Shown here in pieces: positions 9,075 through 16,627 of a stretch of 37,213 nt of DNA. The notes under the pieces are model-generated. The model was given only the letters and a program-made list of their open reading frames with translations. It did not search any database and was not told the DNA's origin. The position numbers were made by a program, and so were the translations under genes. Location of the stretch: assembly GCA_028288405.1 (NCBI GenBank), contig JAQBNS010000027.1, positions 1 through 37,213 on the forward strand, written 5' to 3'. The DNA comes from Chitinophagaceae bacterium (GTDB lineage: Bacteria > Bacteroidota > Bacteroidia > Cytophagales > Cytophagaceae). Each line of letters starts with the position of its first letter. Within the stretch, counting starts at the first letter, position 1.

Positions 9075-10381
9075 TGTCTTCTTTTGAAATCACCGGGGGT
9101 ACCAAACTAAAGGGCTCCATCGTACCACAAGGCGCGAAAAACGAAGCACTACAAATTCTTTGCGCGGTTTTACTCACAGACAAACCAGTAGTCATTAAGA
9201 ATGTTCCTGATATCATTGATGTCAACAAACTGATCGAACTCTTGAACAACCTTGGTGTATTGGTCACCAAGATAGACAGTTCTACTTACCAGTTTGAAGC
9301 GAAAAACATTCGTCTGGATTTTTTAGAAACAGAAGAATTCAAGAAAAAAGCAGCTGCACTTCGTGGTTCTATCATGATCATCGGCCCATTGCTGGCTCGT
9401 TTCGGCGTGGCTAAAATGCCTAAACCAGGTGGAGATAAAATCGGACGCAGACGTGTAGATACACACTTTATCGGTCTTCAAAACTTAGGAGCAGTATACA
9501 ACTATCATCCCGGAGATTCCTTTTATTCCATCGAAGCACCTAATGGATTACATGGATGTTACATGTTGCTCGATGAAGCATCGGTAACCGGTACAGCAAA
9601 CATTGTCATGGCAGCCGCTTTGGCTAAAGGAAAGACAACCATTTACAATGCAGCCTGTGAACCTTATCTACAACAACTTTGTGCGATGCTTAACCGCATG
9701 GGAGCAAAAATCACCGGCGTTGGTTCTAACTTATTGCAGGTAGAAGGAGTAGAATCATTAGGAGGCACAGAACATACTATTCTTCCTGATATGATTGAAA
9801 TAGGAAGCTTCATCGGCCTCGCGGCGATGACAGGTTCTGAATTGACCATCAAAGATTGTCGCATTGACATGTTAGGTGTTATTCCTTCTGTGTTTCAAAA
9901 ACTAGGGATACAATTAGAATTCAGAGGCGACGATATATTTGTACCGGCGCAAGAAAAATACGAAATCGAATCGTTCATTGACGGTTCTGTATTGACCATC
10001 GCAGATGCGATCTGGCCGGGCTTTACACCGGATTTGATCAGTATCGTATTGGTAGTTGCTACTCAAGCTAAAGGATCTGTATTGATTCATCAGAAGATGT
10101 TTGAGAGCCGTTTGTTCTTCGTTGACAAACTGATTGACATGGGTGCTCAAATCATATTGTGCGATCCACATAGAGTCAATGTGATCGGCCACAATAAAAA
10201 CATGCCTTTGCGTGGCATCTCTATGACTTCACCGGACATCCGCGCAGGAGTAGCCTTGTTGATTGCAGCGATGTCAGCGGAAGGAAAAAGTACCATTCAT
10301 AACATTGAACAAATCGACAGAGGTTATCAAAATATAGATACTCGTCTTAATGCATTAGGCGCTAAAATCAAACGCATATAA
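9074..10381 (+). CDS. murA: UDP-N-acetylglucosamine 1-carboxyvinyltransferase MurA
   Basis: 435 residues, full length for the EPSP synthase/MurA fold. It transfers enolpyruvate from PEP to UDP-GlcNAc, the first committed step of peptidoglycan synthesis, in the cytoplasm. Visible: GAKNEAL with the PEP-binding Lys22, the PGGxxIGRRxVDTH loop, ASVTGTANI, and DIRAGVALLIAA with the conserved Arg near the C-terminus. In the active-site loop the residue matching E. coli Cys115 is Asp121 (KPGGDKIGRR). Asp at this site keeps activity but prevents alkylation by fosfomycin in characterised enzymes. The start overlaps the preceding stop; the next gene begins 4 nt after its stop. Confidence 0.96.
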   Translation: MSSFEITGGTKLKGSIVPQGAKNEALQILCAVLLTDKPVVIKNVPDIIDVNKLIELLNNLGVLVTKIDSSTYQFEAKNIRLDFLETEEFKKKAAALRGSIMIIGPLLARFGVAKMPKPGGDKIGRRRVDTHFIGLQNLGAVYNYHPGDSFYSIEAPNGLHGCYMLLDEASVTGTANIVMAAALAKGKTTIYNAACEPYLQQLCAMLNRMGAKITGVGSNLLQVEGVESLGGTEHTILPDMIEIGSFIGLAAMTGSELTIKDCRIDMLGVIPSVFQKLGIQLEFRGDDIFVPAQEKYEIESFIDGSVLTIADAIWPGFTPDLISIVLVVATQAKGSVLIHQKMFESRLFFVDKLIDMGAQIILCDPHRVNVIGHNKNMPLRGISMTSPDIRAGVALLIAAMSAEGKSTIHNIEQIDRGYQNIDTRLNALGAKIKRI

Positions 10382-10385
10382 TCCT

Positions 10386-10760
10386 ATGAAAAAATTCCTG
10401 TACATTTTCATCGTCATCGTTTTGGCCGTTTTACTTTATGTAACATTCGGTCATTACGGGGAAGGAGCCATTGCAGGAACATTGGTAAAGCTTACTAAGA
10501 AAGGAATATTGTTCAATACCTACGAAGGAAAATTAAACACCCAAATGTATGTAGGTGATGGTACTGCTGCTTCAGGTGTAGGACTCAATCTATGGGACTT
10601 CACAGTCACTAAAGACGACAGCCTGATTGCCAAACTGGAAACAGCGATGTTGAATGGCCACCGCGTAAAACTCGATTACAAGCAACGTTTTTTCACCTTA
10701 CCATGGATTGGGGATACGAAGTACATTGTGTACGGTGCGGAAGTACTGGACAAGAAATAA
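10386..10760 (+). CDS. Small membrane-anchored protein of unknown function
   Basis: 124 residues. One N-terminal hydrophobic segment (residues 4-22, FLYIFIVIVLAVLLYVTF) acts as a signal anchor, followed by a soluble, probably extracytoplasmic beta-rich domain with GTLVKLTKKG, YEGKLNT, NLWDFTV, VKLDYKQRF and WIGDTKYIVYGAE. This resembles a short conserved Bacteroidota family of unknown role that is sometimes mislabelled 6-phosphogluconate dehydrogenase; nothing here supports that label. It is last in the pcrA-DUF4290-murA operon, 4 nt after murA, and is followed by a strong terminator. Confidence 0.75.
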   Translation: MKKFLYIFIVIVLAVLLYVTFGHYGEGAIAGTLVKLTKKGILFNTYEGKLNTQMYVGDGTAASGVGLNLWDFTVTKDDSLIAKLETAMLNGHRVKLDYKQRFFTLPWIGDTKYIVYGAEVLDKK

Positions 10761-10765
10761 GAAAA

Positions 10766-10903
10766 GAGAGATGAGAAATGAGAATCTCGTTTAGATTATA
10801 ACAAAAAAGCCCTGCTATTCTAGCAGGGCTTTTTTGTTATAATTTTATCTCTCATCTCTCATCTCTCATCTCTCATCTCACATTTCTCATCTCACATTTC
10901 TCA
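10766..10903. repeat. Heptanucleotide array flanking a terminator
   Basis: From 10848 to 10903 there are eight consecutive heptamers: TCTCTCA four times, then TCTCACA/TTTCTCA alternating twice. On the other side of the terminator (10766-10784) the complementary word TGAGARA occurs about twice, so the arms are inverted. The array runs into the end of the receiver-domain gene and supplies its last codons and stop. Confidence 0.85.
10795..10843. terminator. Strong bidirectional terminator, 23-bp perfect stem
   Basis: 10795-10817 is exactly complementary to 10821-10843, with a 3-nt loop (TTC). The GC core is GCCCTGC/GCAGGGC, with A6 on one side and T6 on the other, giving a U-tract in both directions. 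It ends the pcrA-murA operon and the opposing sigma/FecR/receiver group. Confidence 0.93.
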
Positions 10904-11402
10904 TTTCTTCATTATCAGGCAACATATACACTTGATTGTCTTCTGTGGCAGGAGTTGAATTTTTATTTTCTGATGCTTTGGGTTTACGCACTACCGGTTT
11001 GGCAAATATATTTTTGAGCATGGTGGAAAAGGTCTCATCTGAACAGCAAGCCGGCAAAAAATCTTTGATGCCTTTCGCTTTGTATCTGCTTTCTTCCTCA
11101 GCTGTCAAGTCATCTGAAATGACGACGATTCTTAATTTATCTTTGGAGCCCTTAAAGTCTCCTTTGTGAAGTTCCTGTAAAAACTCGAAACCACCCATGA
11201 TCGGTGTTTTTCCGTTGAGAATAACAATGCCCTGTTTATTGCCAATTTTATCCAAAGATTGATTGAGACATAATAAACCATGTCCACCGTTCAATGCAGC
11301 CATGACCTCTTTAACCAGTCCGGCATTGGAAATAGCTTTCTTCAACTCGTTTCTACGGTCAGAATCGCTATCTACTATCAGGCAATAATCAATGTATCCC
11401 AT
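10887..11402 (-). CDS. Degenerate response-regulator receiver domain protein
   Basis: 171 residues from the ATG at 11402; a GTG at 11411 would add three residues. The CheY-like fold is recognisable: CLIVDSDSDRRNELKKAI (beta1-alpha1), GIVILNGKTPIMGGFEFL (beta3 and following loop), LRIVVISDD (beta4) and AKGIKDFLPA (beta5). The phospho-acceptor Asp of the usual LLDxxMP motif is Asn63 (ILNGKTP), the acidic pair is reduced to Asp11-Ser12-Asp13, and the conserved Lys before Pro is replaced (LPACC). It is therefore unlikely to be phosphorylated normally. There is no output domain, only a short polar tail. It lies 92 nt downstream of the FecR gene on the same strand. Its last residues (MRNVR) are encoded by the heptamer array. 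Confidence 0.75.
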   Translation of the reverse strand: MGYIDYCLIVDSDSDRRNELKKAISNAGLVKEVMAALNGGHGLLCLNQSLDKIGNKQGIVILNGKTPIMGGFEFLQELHKGDFKGSKDKLRIVVISDDLTAEEESRYKAKGIKDFLPACCSDETFSTMLKNIFAKPVVRKPKASENKNSTPATEDNQVYMLPDNEEMRNVR

Positions 11403-11494
11403 AATCCTCACTTTTACATCTAATTCAATATCTTGTATTAATCGTATTAATTAGTTTTACGGCAGATTAAACTTTAAGGTTTGGGGATAAGTAC

Positions 11495-12595
11495 TTAATT
11501 TTTAACCCCGTCAACTTTTTCTACAACAACCCGTACCTCTCTGGTATCCTTAAACCAATCCGGAAGTCTTTTCTTATAAATTAAATGACCACCCGGCGTC
11601 AAATGTCCTTTGATCGTAAACTGATAATCCAATACCTTATCTTTTGGGGAGAGATAAATCACTTTTAGTTGCACCGTCTCATAAGCACATACTTTTGCCG
11701 AGCTGCTTATCGAACCTTCAATAACCGTTTGATTAATCAAATTAGAATGCCATTGAAACGTATGATGCGTATACCATAAAGGATATTTACTTTCCGTTTC
11801 ATAAATAGAATTCCCCTCATACGATTGCTCTTCCTTCCATGATACAAGTTCTGCCTGATCTGCCGTATCATGGGGTATCAAGGCCAACGTTTTTATGTCA
11901 CGGTGGTATATGCCTTTATCATTAGGCAATAACAAGAGCGTTTGTTGCTGTGCAGTAAAAGAAACTTTTCCTGTCACTACAGTTAATTCAACATCGTCTT
12001 GCTGATAAGCTTTCAAGTCGAATGATGTTCCTAATACCATTGTTGTCGTTCCCGAAGCATGAATAATAAAAGGCTGTTCGGGATTTCTTTTCACATCAAA
12101 AAATGCTTGTCCTTCCAAATACACTACTCTTTCTTTTCCATCAAAAGAAGCGCCGTAAGTCAAAGAAGAATGCTTGTTGAGCCAGACCATGCTACTGTCC
12201 GGTAAATAAAAAACATCACCGTTTTCAGCTGTGCTCTTAACGATGTTGCGTTCGGAAGACCATGCCCCTTTATTAAACAGGTAAGTCATTCCAAGCACGA
12301 GTACAAGACTTGCCGCAATTTGATAAAAGCCCGCACTTCTGAAAACGGGCATTAAATAACTATGCTTGCGCTGGGGTTCTTGTTGAATCTTTTGCTGGAA
12401 TTTATTCCAGGAGGCATTGGTATCAGGTGTATAATCGGAAGAAGAAAGAGACCTCTCCCAAACTTCAGCGTACTCTTTATAGTATGCTTCATTGTCCAAA
12501 GATTCTTGTCTCCAGGAAAAAAGCGTGGTGCTTTCCTCTTCGGAAATCTGGTCGGTAAGGTACCTGACAATTAATAGATCGAAGTTCTTTTCCAT
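11495..12595 (-). CDS. FecR-family anti-sigma factor with atypical C-terminus
   Basis: 366 residues from the ATG at 12595 (MEKNFDLLIVRYL). The longer reading from 12679 adds 28 residues with no family resemblance. Order: cytoplasmic N-terminal sigma-binding helix region (1-80; YLTDQISEEES, W-rich AEVWERS), one membrane segment (about 84-104), then a periplasmic FecR domain (about 110-215) with GDVFYLPDSSMVWLN, LEGQAFFDV, PFIIHASG, VLGTSFDLKAY and TVVTGKVSF. The usual DUF4974 module is not recognisable; residues ~250-366 are another beta-rich stretch with no Cys pattern that I can assign. It lies 106 nt after the sigma factor gene and presumably sequesters it. No TonB receptor or SusC/D genes are adjacent, unlike most FecIR pairs. 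Confidence 0.85.
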   Translation of the reverse strand: MEKNFDLLIVRYLTDQISEEESTTLFSWRQESLDNEAYYKEYAEVWERSLSSSDYTPDTNASWNKFQQKIQQEPQRKHSYLMPVFRSAGFYQIAASLVLVLGMTYLFNKGAWSSERNIVKSTAENGDVFYLPDSSMVWLNKHSSLTYGASFDGKERVVYLEGQAFFDVKRNPEQPFIIHASGTTTMVLGTSFDLKAYQQDDVELTVVTGKVSFTAQQQTLLLLPNDKGIYHRDIKTLALIPHDTADQAELVSWKEEQSYEGNSIYETESKYPLWYTHHTFQWHSNLINQTVIEGSISSSAKVCAYETVQLKVIYLSPKDKVLDYQFTIKGHLTPGGHLIYKKRLPDWFKDTREVRVVVEKVDGVKN

Positions 12596-12701
12596 TTGCT
12601 TGCTTAAAACACCCGCTCCAGCCTTCCTATAATTAAGACAACTGACATTAAATTTACCCCCAAGAAGAGCGGCTGTCATTTATTGAATGATCTGAAATAC
12701 C

Positions 12702-13232
12702 TTAATTATCGCGTTTAAGAAAAGATTTTAGCTCTTCGCGTAATTTAACAAGAGCTATCCCCATTTGATTTTCTACTGTCTTTACACTCACTTCCAGCGC
12801 TTCCGCAATCTGTTGGTGTTTGAGTCCTTCCATTCGACTCAAGACAAAAATGACTTTACAACGTGGAGGTAAATTGTCTATGGCTTTTTCTATTGCTGTA
12901 TTGAGGCGTTCGTAATCTATGCTATCCTGAATGGTCAAAGAGCCTAAAGCTTGTTCGTTGAATTCTTCATACGATTTCACATTTCGTTTGTGATAGCTTT
13001 GTAAATAATTCAAACAAGAATTGGAAACCGCTCTATAGAGATAGCCCTTGAGGTTAGAGTCTATCATCAATTCATTTCTCTTTTTCCAGATGGTTAAAAA
13101 TACATCTTGAACAATGTCTTCCGCAGCGCTCTTATCTTTCACTATGGCATAGGCCACTTTGCACAACATCTTATGATGCGTGCGAAAGATCTTTTCAATA
13201 TCATTCAAATTAATTTCCTCTGGTTCTTCCAT
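12702..13232 (-). CDS. ECF (FecI/RpoE-type) RNA polymerase sigma factor
   Basis: 176 residues. Sigma region 2 (about 14-80) contains SAAEDIVQDVFLTIW and LKGYLYRAVSNSCLNYL; region 4 (about 115-165) contains LPPRCKVIFVLSRMEGL and QQIAEALEVSVKTVENQM, a helix-turn-helix that would read the -35-type element. There are no extra domains, as expected for group 4 sigma factors. It is first of three codirectional genes with the FecR anti-sigma factor and the degenerate receiver. Upstream on the minus strand, TTAATTTG (13281-13288) is one mismatch from the Bacteroidota -7 consensus with TTTTG 16 nt before it; the spacing is short, so this is only a candidate promoter. Confidence 0.93.
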   Translation of the reverse strand: MEEPEEINLNDIEKIFRTHHKMLCKVAYAIVKDKSAAEDIVQDVFLTIWKKRNELMIDSNLKGYLYRAVSNSCLNYLQSYHKRNVKSYEEFNEQALGSLTIQDSIDYERLNTAIEKAIDNLPPRCKVIFVLSRMEGLKHQQIAEALEVSVKTVENQMGIALVKLREELKSFLKRDN

Positions 13233-13565
13233 GTCCTATCTCTGAATGAGGAGGAATTGATGATCTAATTCCGGTCTGAGCAAATTAAATATACAGAATA
13301 AGGGCAAAAGTGAAAATTTTGCAATTGATATTTTCAACTGCTTTAGAGTAAAAGTCTGTAAACGTTAAAACAAGCCTTTTACGAGATATTGCTTATTAGC
13401 TCTGATGTATTCCTAGAACCTGTTTTTCTAACATGACTATTTACAGTAGGCAGCCAATCATTTCTGATGAGAATTTAATATGGTAAGTGGTAAGTAATGG
13501 TCCAGGTAACTTAAAAAACTTACCACTTACAACTTATCACTTACAACTATTCCTTATTTTGCAGC
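13233..13565. other. 333-nt divergent intergenic region
   Basis: This lies between the 5' ends of the sigma factor gene (-) and rluF (+). I see no ORF or RNA gene. It holds the candidate sigma promoter near 13281-13309 and, close to rluF, the inverted repeat at 13484-13531. The rest is AT-rich unique sequence. Confidence 0.6.
13484..13531. repeat. 13-bp inverted repeat of GTAAGTG words
   Basis: GTAAGTGGTAAGT (13484-13496) pairs exactly with ACTTACCACTTAC (13519-13531). Beyond the right arm the word continues (AACTTATCACTTAC to 13545). There is no T-tract. It lies upstream of rluF rather than at gene ends. Confidence 0.8.
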
Positions 13566-14321
13566 ATGGATCAGCTGCAGCCCGAATTAAAACGCATCAA
13601 CAAATTCATCAGCGAATCCGGCTTTTGTTCGAGAAGAGAAGCCGATAAACTGATCGAACAACAACGCGTTACCATCAATGGCAAACTTCCGGAAATAGGC
13701 ACCAAAGTATCTCCTACTGATGAAGTGCGTATCGACGGTAAACTCATTGAAGCGTCTAACCATACAATCTATATTGCATTTAATAAACCTGTAGGCATTA
13801 CTTGCACGACAGAATTAGATATTAAAAGTAACATCATCCACTACATCAATCACCCTCAACGCATCTTCCCCATAGGCCGTCTGGACAAGCCTTCAGAAGG
13901 GTTGATTTTTTTAACAAACGATGGCGATATCGTCAATAAAATATTAAGAGCTGGAAATAACCACGAAAAAGAATACCTCGTTACGGTAGATCATCCAATC
14001 ACTAATGACTTCATCACAAAAATGAGCAATGGAGTTCCTGTTCTTGATACCGTGACGCAAAAATGTTTGGTGATGAAAGAAAACAATTTTGCTTTCCGCA
14101 TTGTGTTGACTCAAGGACTGAATAGACAAATCCGACGCATGTGCGATTACCTGGGTTATAGTGTGACGAAATTGAAACGCATTCGCATCATGAACATTAC
14201 CCTGGATGGCCTGGGAGTGGGCAAATGGCGCAACCTGACAGCCACGGAAATTGGAGAGATCAATAGCTTGGTTGCTTCATCGAGTAAGACGGAAGAAGCA
14301 TCTTATTTGGAGGAAGAATAG
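13566..14321 (+). CDS. rluF: 23S rRNA pseudouridine synthase RluF
   Basis: 251 residues from the ATG at 13566. An N-terminal S4 RNA-binding domain (about 8-65: [26 protein letters not shown]) precedes the RsuA/RluB/E/F catalytic domain. The catalytic Asp is Asp107 in [10 protein letters not shown]. The segments [31 protein letters not shown] and IRIMN closely follow E. coli RluF, which modifies U2604 of 23S rRNA. A short acidic, low-complexity tail follows (about 238-251). It is a single gene with a terminator downstream, convergent with dnaN. Confidence 0.9.
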   Translation: MDQLQPELKRINKFISESGFCSRREADKLIEQQRVTINGKLPEIGTKVSPTDEVRIDGKLIEASNHTIYIAFNKPVGITCTTELDIKSNIIHYINHPQRIFPIGRLDKPSEGLIFLTNDGDIVNKILRAGNNHEKEYLVTVDHPITNDFITKMSNGVPVLDTVTQKCLVMKENNFAFRIVLTQGLNRQIRRMCDYLGYSVTKLKRIRIMNITLDGLGVGKWRNLTATEIGEINSLVASSSKTEEASYLEEE

Positions 14322-14331
14322 AATAGGGACG

Positions 14332-14392
14332 AGCTAGGAGCCAGGAGGAACGACCAATTATTTCCTTAACTCGTACCTCCTGGCTCCTAGCT
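14332..14392. repeat. 17-bp inverted repeat of TAGGAGC/CAGGAGG words
   Basis: 14332-14348 (AGCTAGGAGCCAGGAGG) is exactly complementary to 14376-14392; with two mismatches the inner pairing extends a further 5-6 nt (AACGA versus TACGA). It lies just after the rluF stop and before the terminator at 14412-14444. Confidence 0.85.
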
Positions 14393-14411
14393 TTTATATA
14401 TTGGTTAAAAT

Positions 14412-14444
14412 AAAAAAGTCCCGACTTTAGGCCGGGACTTTTTT
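14412..14444. terminator. Bidirectional rho-independent terminator
   Basis: A 12-bp stem, AAAAAAGTCCCG (14412-14423) with CGGGACTTTTTT (14433-14444), has a 9-nt loop and A and T tracts on both sides. It separates convergent rluF and dnaN. Confidence 0.9.
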
Positions 14445-14465
14445 GTAAAATTATAGGCTGTTGTA

Positions 14466-15590
14466 CTATGCGTAGTTGTTCAACATAACCGGCATTACCA
14501 ACATCAACAAATCTTCGTTGTCTGACTTGTCAGCAGGTGTTAAGATACCGGCTCTGTTCGGAGCAGACAATTGCAACTCGACGTTATCACAATCCAGGTT
14601 ATTCAACATCTCCAATAAGAAACGAGCATTGAATCCGATTTCCATGTCTTCGCCTTGGTAATCACAAGCCAAACGTTCGTTCGCTTCGTTAGAGAAGTCC
14701 AAATCTTCCGCAGAGATTTGCAATTCGCTACCTGCAATTTTCAAACGTACCTGATGAGTAGTTTTGTTAGCATAGATAGAGATCCTTCTTAAAGAATTGA
14801 AGAAGTCATTTTTAGAGATGACCAATTTATTGGGGTTGTTCATCGGAATAGCGTTTTCATAATCAGGGAAACGCTCATCGATCAAACGGCAAATCATTTT
14901 AAGGTTACCAAAGCTAAAGAAAGCATTGGATGCATTGAATTCTATTTTCACCATGCTTCTGTCTGAAGGGATAGAAGACTTGATCAGGTTCAATGCTTTT
15001 TTAGGAATGATGATGTTGTTCGCCATATCAGACGTTACATCCACTCTCCTGAATTTCACCAAACGGTGACCGTCTGTAGCGACAAACGTCACATTGGTAT
15101 CAGACAACAACAAGTAAACACCTGTCATGGCTGGTTTCAATTCGTCGTTGCTGGCTGCAAACAAAGTACTTGCGATGGCTCTGTTCAATACATCAGCTGG
15201 CATTTCCACAGAGTAACCATTTTTTACAGCCGGTACTTTAGGGAAATCGGTAGCATTTTCACCAGACAATCTGTAACGACCGTTATCAGAACTGATTTCT
15301 ATGCTGTATGTTTCTTCGTCGATAGAGAAGGTTACCGGTTGCTCTGGTAAGTTCTTCAAAGTATCTAACAATATTTTAGCGGGAACAGCTATGCTTCCTT
15401 TTTTCTTGGCATCTACAGGAATTTCTGTGATCATAGAAGTCTGAAGGTCAGACGCAGAAACCGTCAACAAACCTTCTGTTACTTCGAACAAGAAATTTTC
15501 CAGGATAGGCACAACCGGGTTGGTTGTGATAACTCCGTTAACAGAGTTCAAATGCTTAAGCAATGTGCTTGATGATACTACGAATCTCAT
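14466..15590 (-). CDS. dnaN: DNA polymerase III beta subunit (sliding clamp)
   Basis: 374 residues from MRFVVSSSTLLKHL (ATG at 15590; an in-frame start two codons upstream is less typical). Three repeated clamp domains of about 120 residues each give the ring after dimerisation. Recognisable segments include VVPILENFLFEV, LKNLPEQPV, LSGENATDFPKVP, TGVYLLLSDTNVTFVATDGHRL and the C-terminal LMLVMPVMLNN that forms the partner-binding pocket. It tethers polymerase III and repair proteins to DNA. Here it is not next to dnaA but follows gldG and a DUF4340-like gene, an arrangement seen in other Bacteroidota. The 77-nt gap upstream holds only two 6-bp hairpins (15628-15645 and 15653-15668). Confidence 0.96.
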   Translation of the reverse strand: MRFVVSSSTLLKHLNSVNGVITTNPVVPILENFLFEVTEGLLTVSASDLQTSMITEIPVDAKKKGSIAVPAKILLDTLKNLPEQPVTFSIDEETYSIEISSDNGRYRLSGENATDFPKVPAVKNGYSVEMPADVLNRAIASTLFAASNDELKPAMTGVYLLLSDTNVTFVATDGHRLVKFRRVDVTSDMANNIIIPKKALNLIKSSIPSDRSMVKIEFNASNAFFSFGNLKMICRLIDERFPDYENAIPMNNPNKLVISKNDFFNSLRRISIYANKTTHQVRLKIAGSELQISAEDLDFSNEANERLACDYQGEDMEIGFNARFLLEMLNNLDCDNVELQLSAPNRAGILTPADKSDNEDLLMLVMPVMLNNYA

Positions 15591-15667
15591 GATCAATAAA
15601 GGGATATGAAAAATTTACGTATTAAAATTAAGCAAATTCGCTTAAAATTAATAACCGATAGCTCGGT

Positions 15668-16627
15668 TTATTTCTTCACAAAATATGCTTTTTTGACCAT
15701 GAGAGGGAATAAGCGTTGCGTCTTTATCAACGCCCACTCATTATTTGGACGGATGTACAGCAAAGCAAATCCAGGTTCTTTGTCCAACTTATAGATATCA
15801 AGTGACCTGGAAGCCCGTGCATCCAACATTTTAACATCCAGCTGTGCAATGAGGTCTGTTTTATTGACTGATTTAAGAGAATCTGCCTTCAATAAGGAGA
15901 GATACTTATCCACACTTAGCTGTTCATAATGCTCTAAATAGGTGTACAACTTTGTGGAATCAAGTGTCGGAACGTCGATAACCTGGTAATCTCCGTTGAT
16001 AAAGCTGAGGATAAACGATTCCGACTGTTGATTACTGTATTGAAGTTGTATCGATTGAATATTTCTTGATGAACCCGCAATCAATGTTTTCTTCCTCCAC
16101 TCTCCTGCTTCGAGTCTGAATATGTTAGAAATGTCACCGGTAAATCCGGGTACAAAGGCTACATACGTTTCATTGGCTAAAGCAGAAGAACGGTAATACG
16201 AACTATTAGGATCATTAGGATTACTCACCACACTGAAAGAACCTTTGTCTTCCGCACTTTTCCAATTCAAGACAATACCGTCTGCAGCAAACAACGAGTC
16301 AGCTTGCGCGATAAATTCCGTAGACAATACTCTCTTCACTTTTAAGCGGGAGAATCCTGTTTGTATCAAAGCCAAAAACTGATCCTTGACAGGATAGGTA
16401 TTGTCGATGTACCACTCCTCGCCTGTTTGGGTAGGCTTCAGTTCATGCTTCTTTCCTTTATATAGAAAATCCAATTCATCCAGCCCGGCTAAGCCACCAC
16501 TCAAGGCGATGTCAGGCAAGGCTTGTCTTTTCTCTTTCAATAACGGCAACAGGTAAGCCGTAGCCGTTACCAGGGCCAATACAAGAAAGATGACACTTAA
16601 TAGTTTTACTCTTTTAATTTGACCCAT
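15668..16627 (-). CDS. DUF4340-like membrane-anchored protein of the gld cluster
   Basis: 319 residues from MGQIKRVKLLSVIFL (ATG at 16627; another ATG at 16633). The N-terminal segment of about 20 hydrophobic residues (LLSVIFLVLALVTATAYLLP) anchors a large extracytoplasmic domain. Features compatible with DUF4340: LYKGKKHELKP followed by WYIDNTYPV, a conserved beta-rich repeat, then ISNIFRLEAGEWRKKTLI. The start overlaps the end of gldG by 14 nt, so it is translated with the GldFG proteins and is probably an accessory of that ABC complex. The function is not known, and the domain call is from pattern only. Confidence 0.7.
   Translation of the reverse strand: MGQIKRVKLLSVIFLVLALVTATAYLLPLLKEKRQALPDIALSGGLAGLDELDFLYKGKKHELKPTQTGEEWYIDNTYPVKDQFLALIQTGFSRLKVKRVLSTEFIAQADSLFAADGIVLNWKSAEDKGSFSVVSNPNDPNSSYYRSSALANETYVAFVPGFTGDISNIFRLEAGEWRKKTLIAGSSRNIQSIQLQYSNQQSESFILSFINGDYQVIDVPTLDSTKLYTYLEHYEQLSVDKYLSLLKADSLKSVNKTDLIAQLDVKMLDARASRSLDIYKLDKEPGFALLYIRPNNEWALIKTQRLFPLMVKKAYFVKK

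Noticed and set aside
10848-10903. Possible CRISPR-like array
   Set aside because: Tandem 7-mers without spacers and no cas genes; it is a short tandem repeat.
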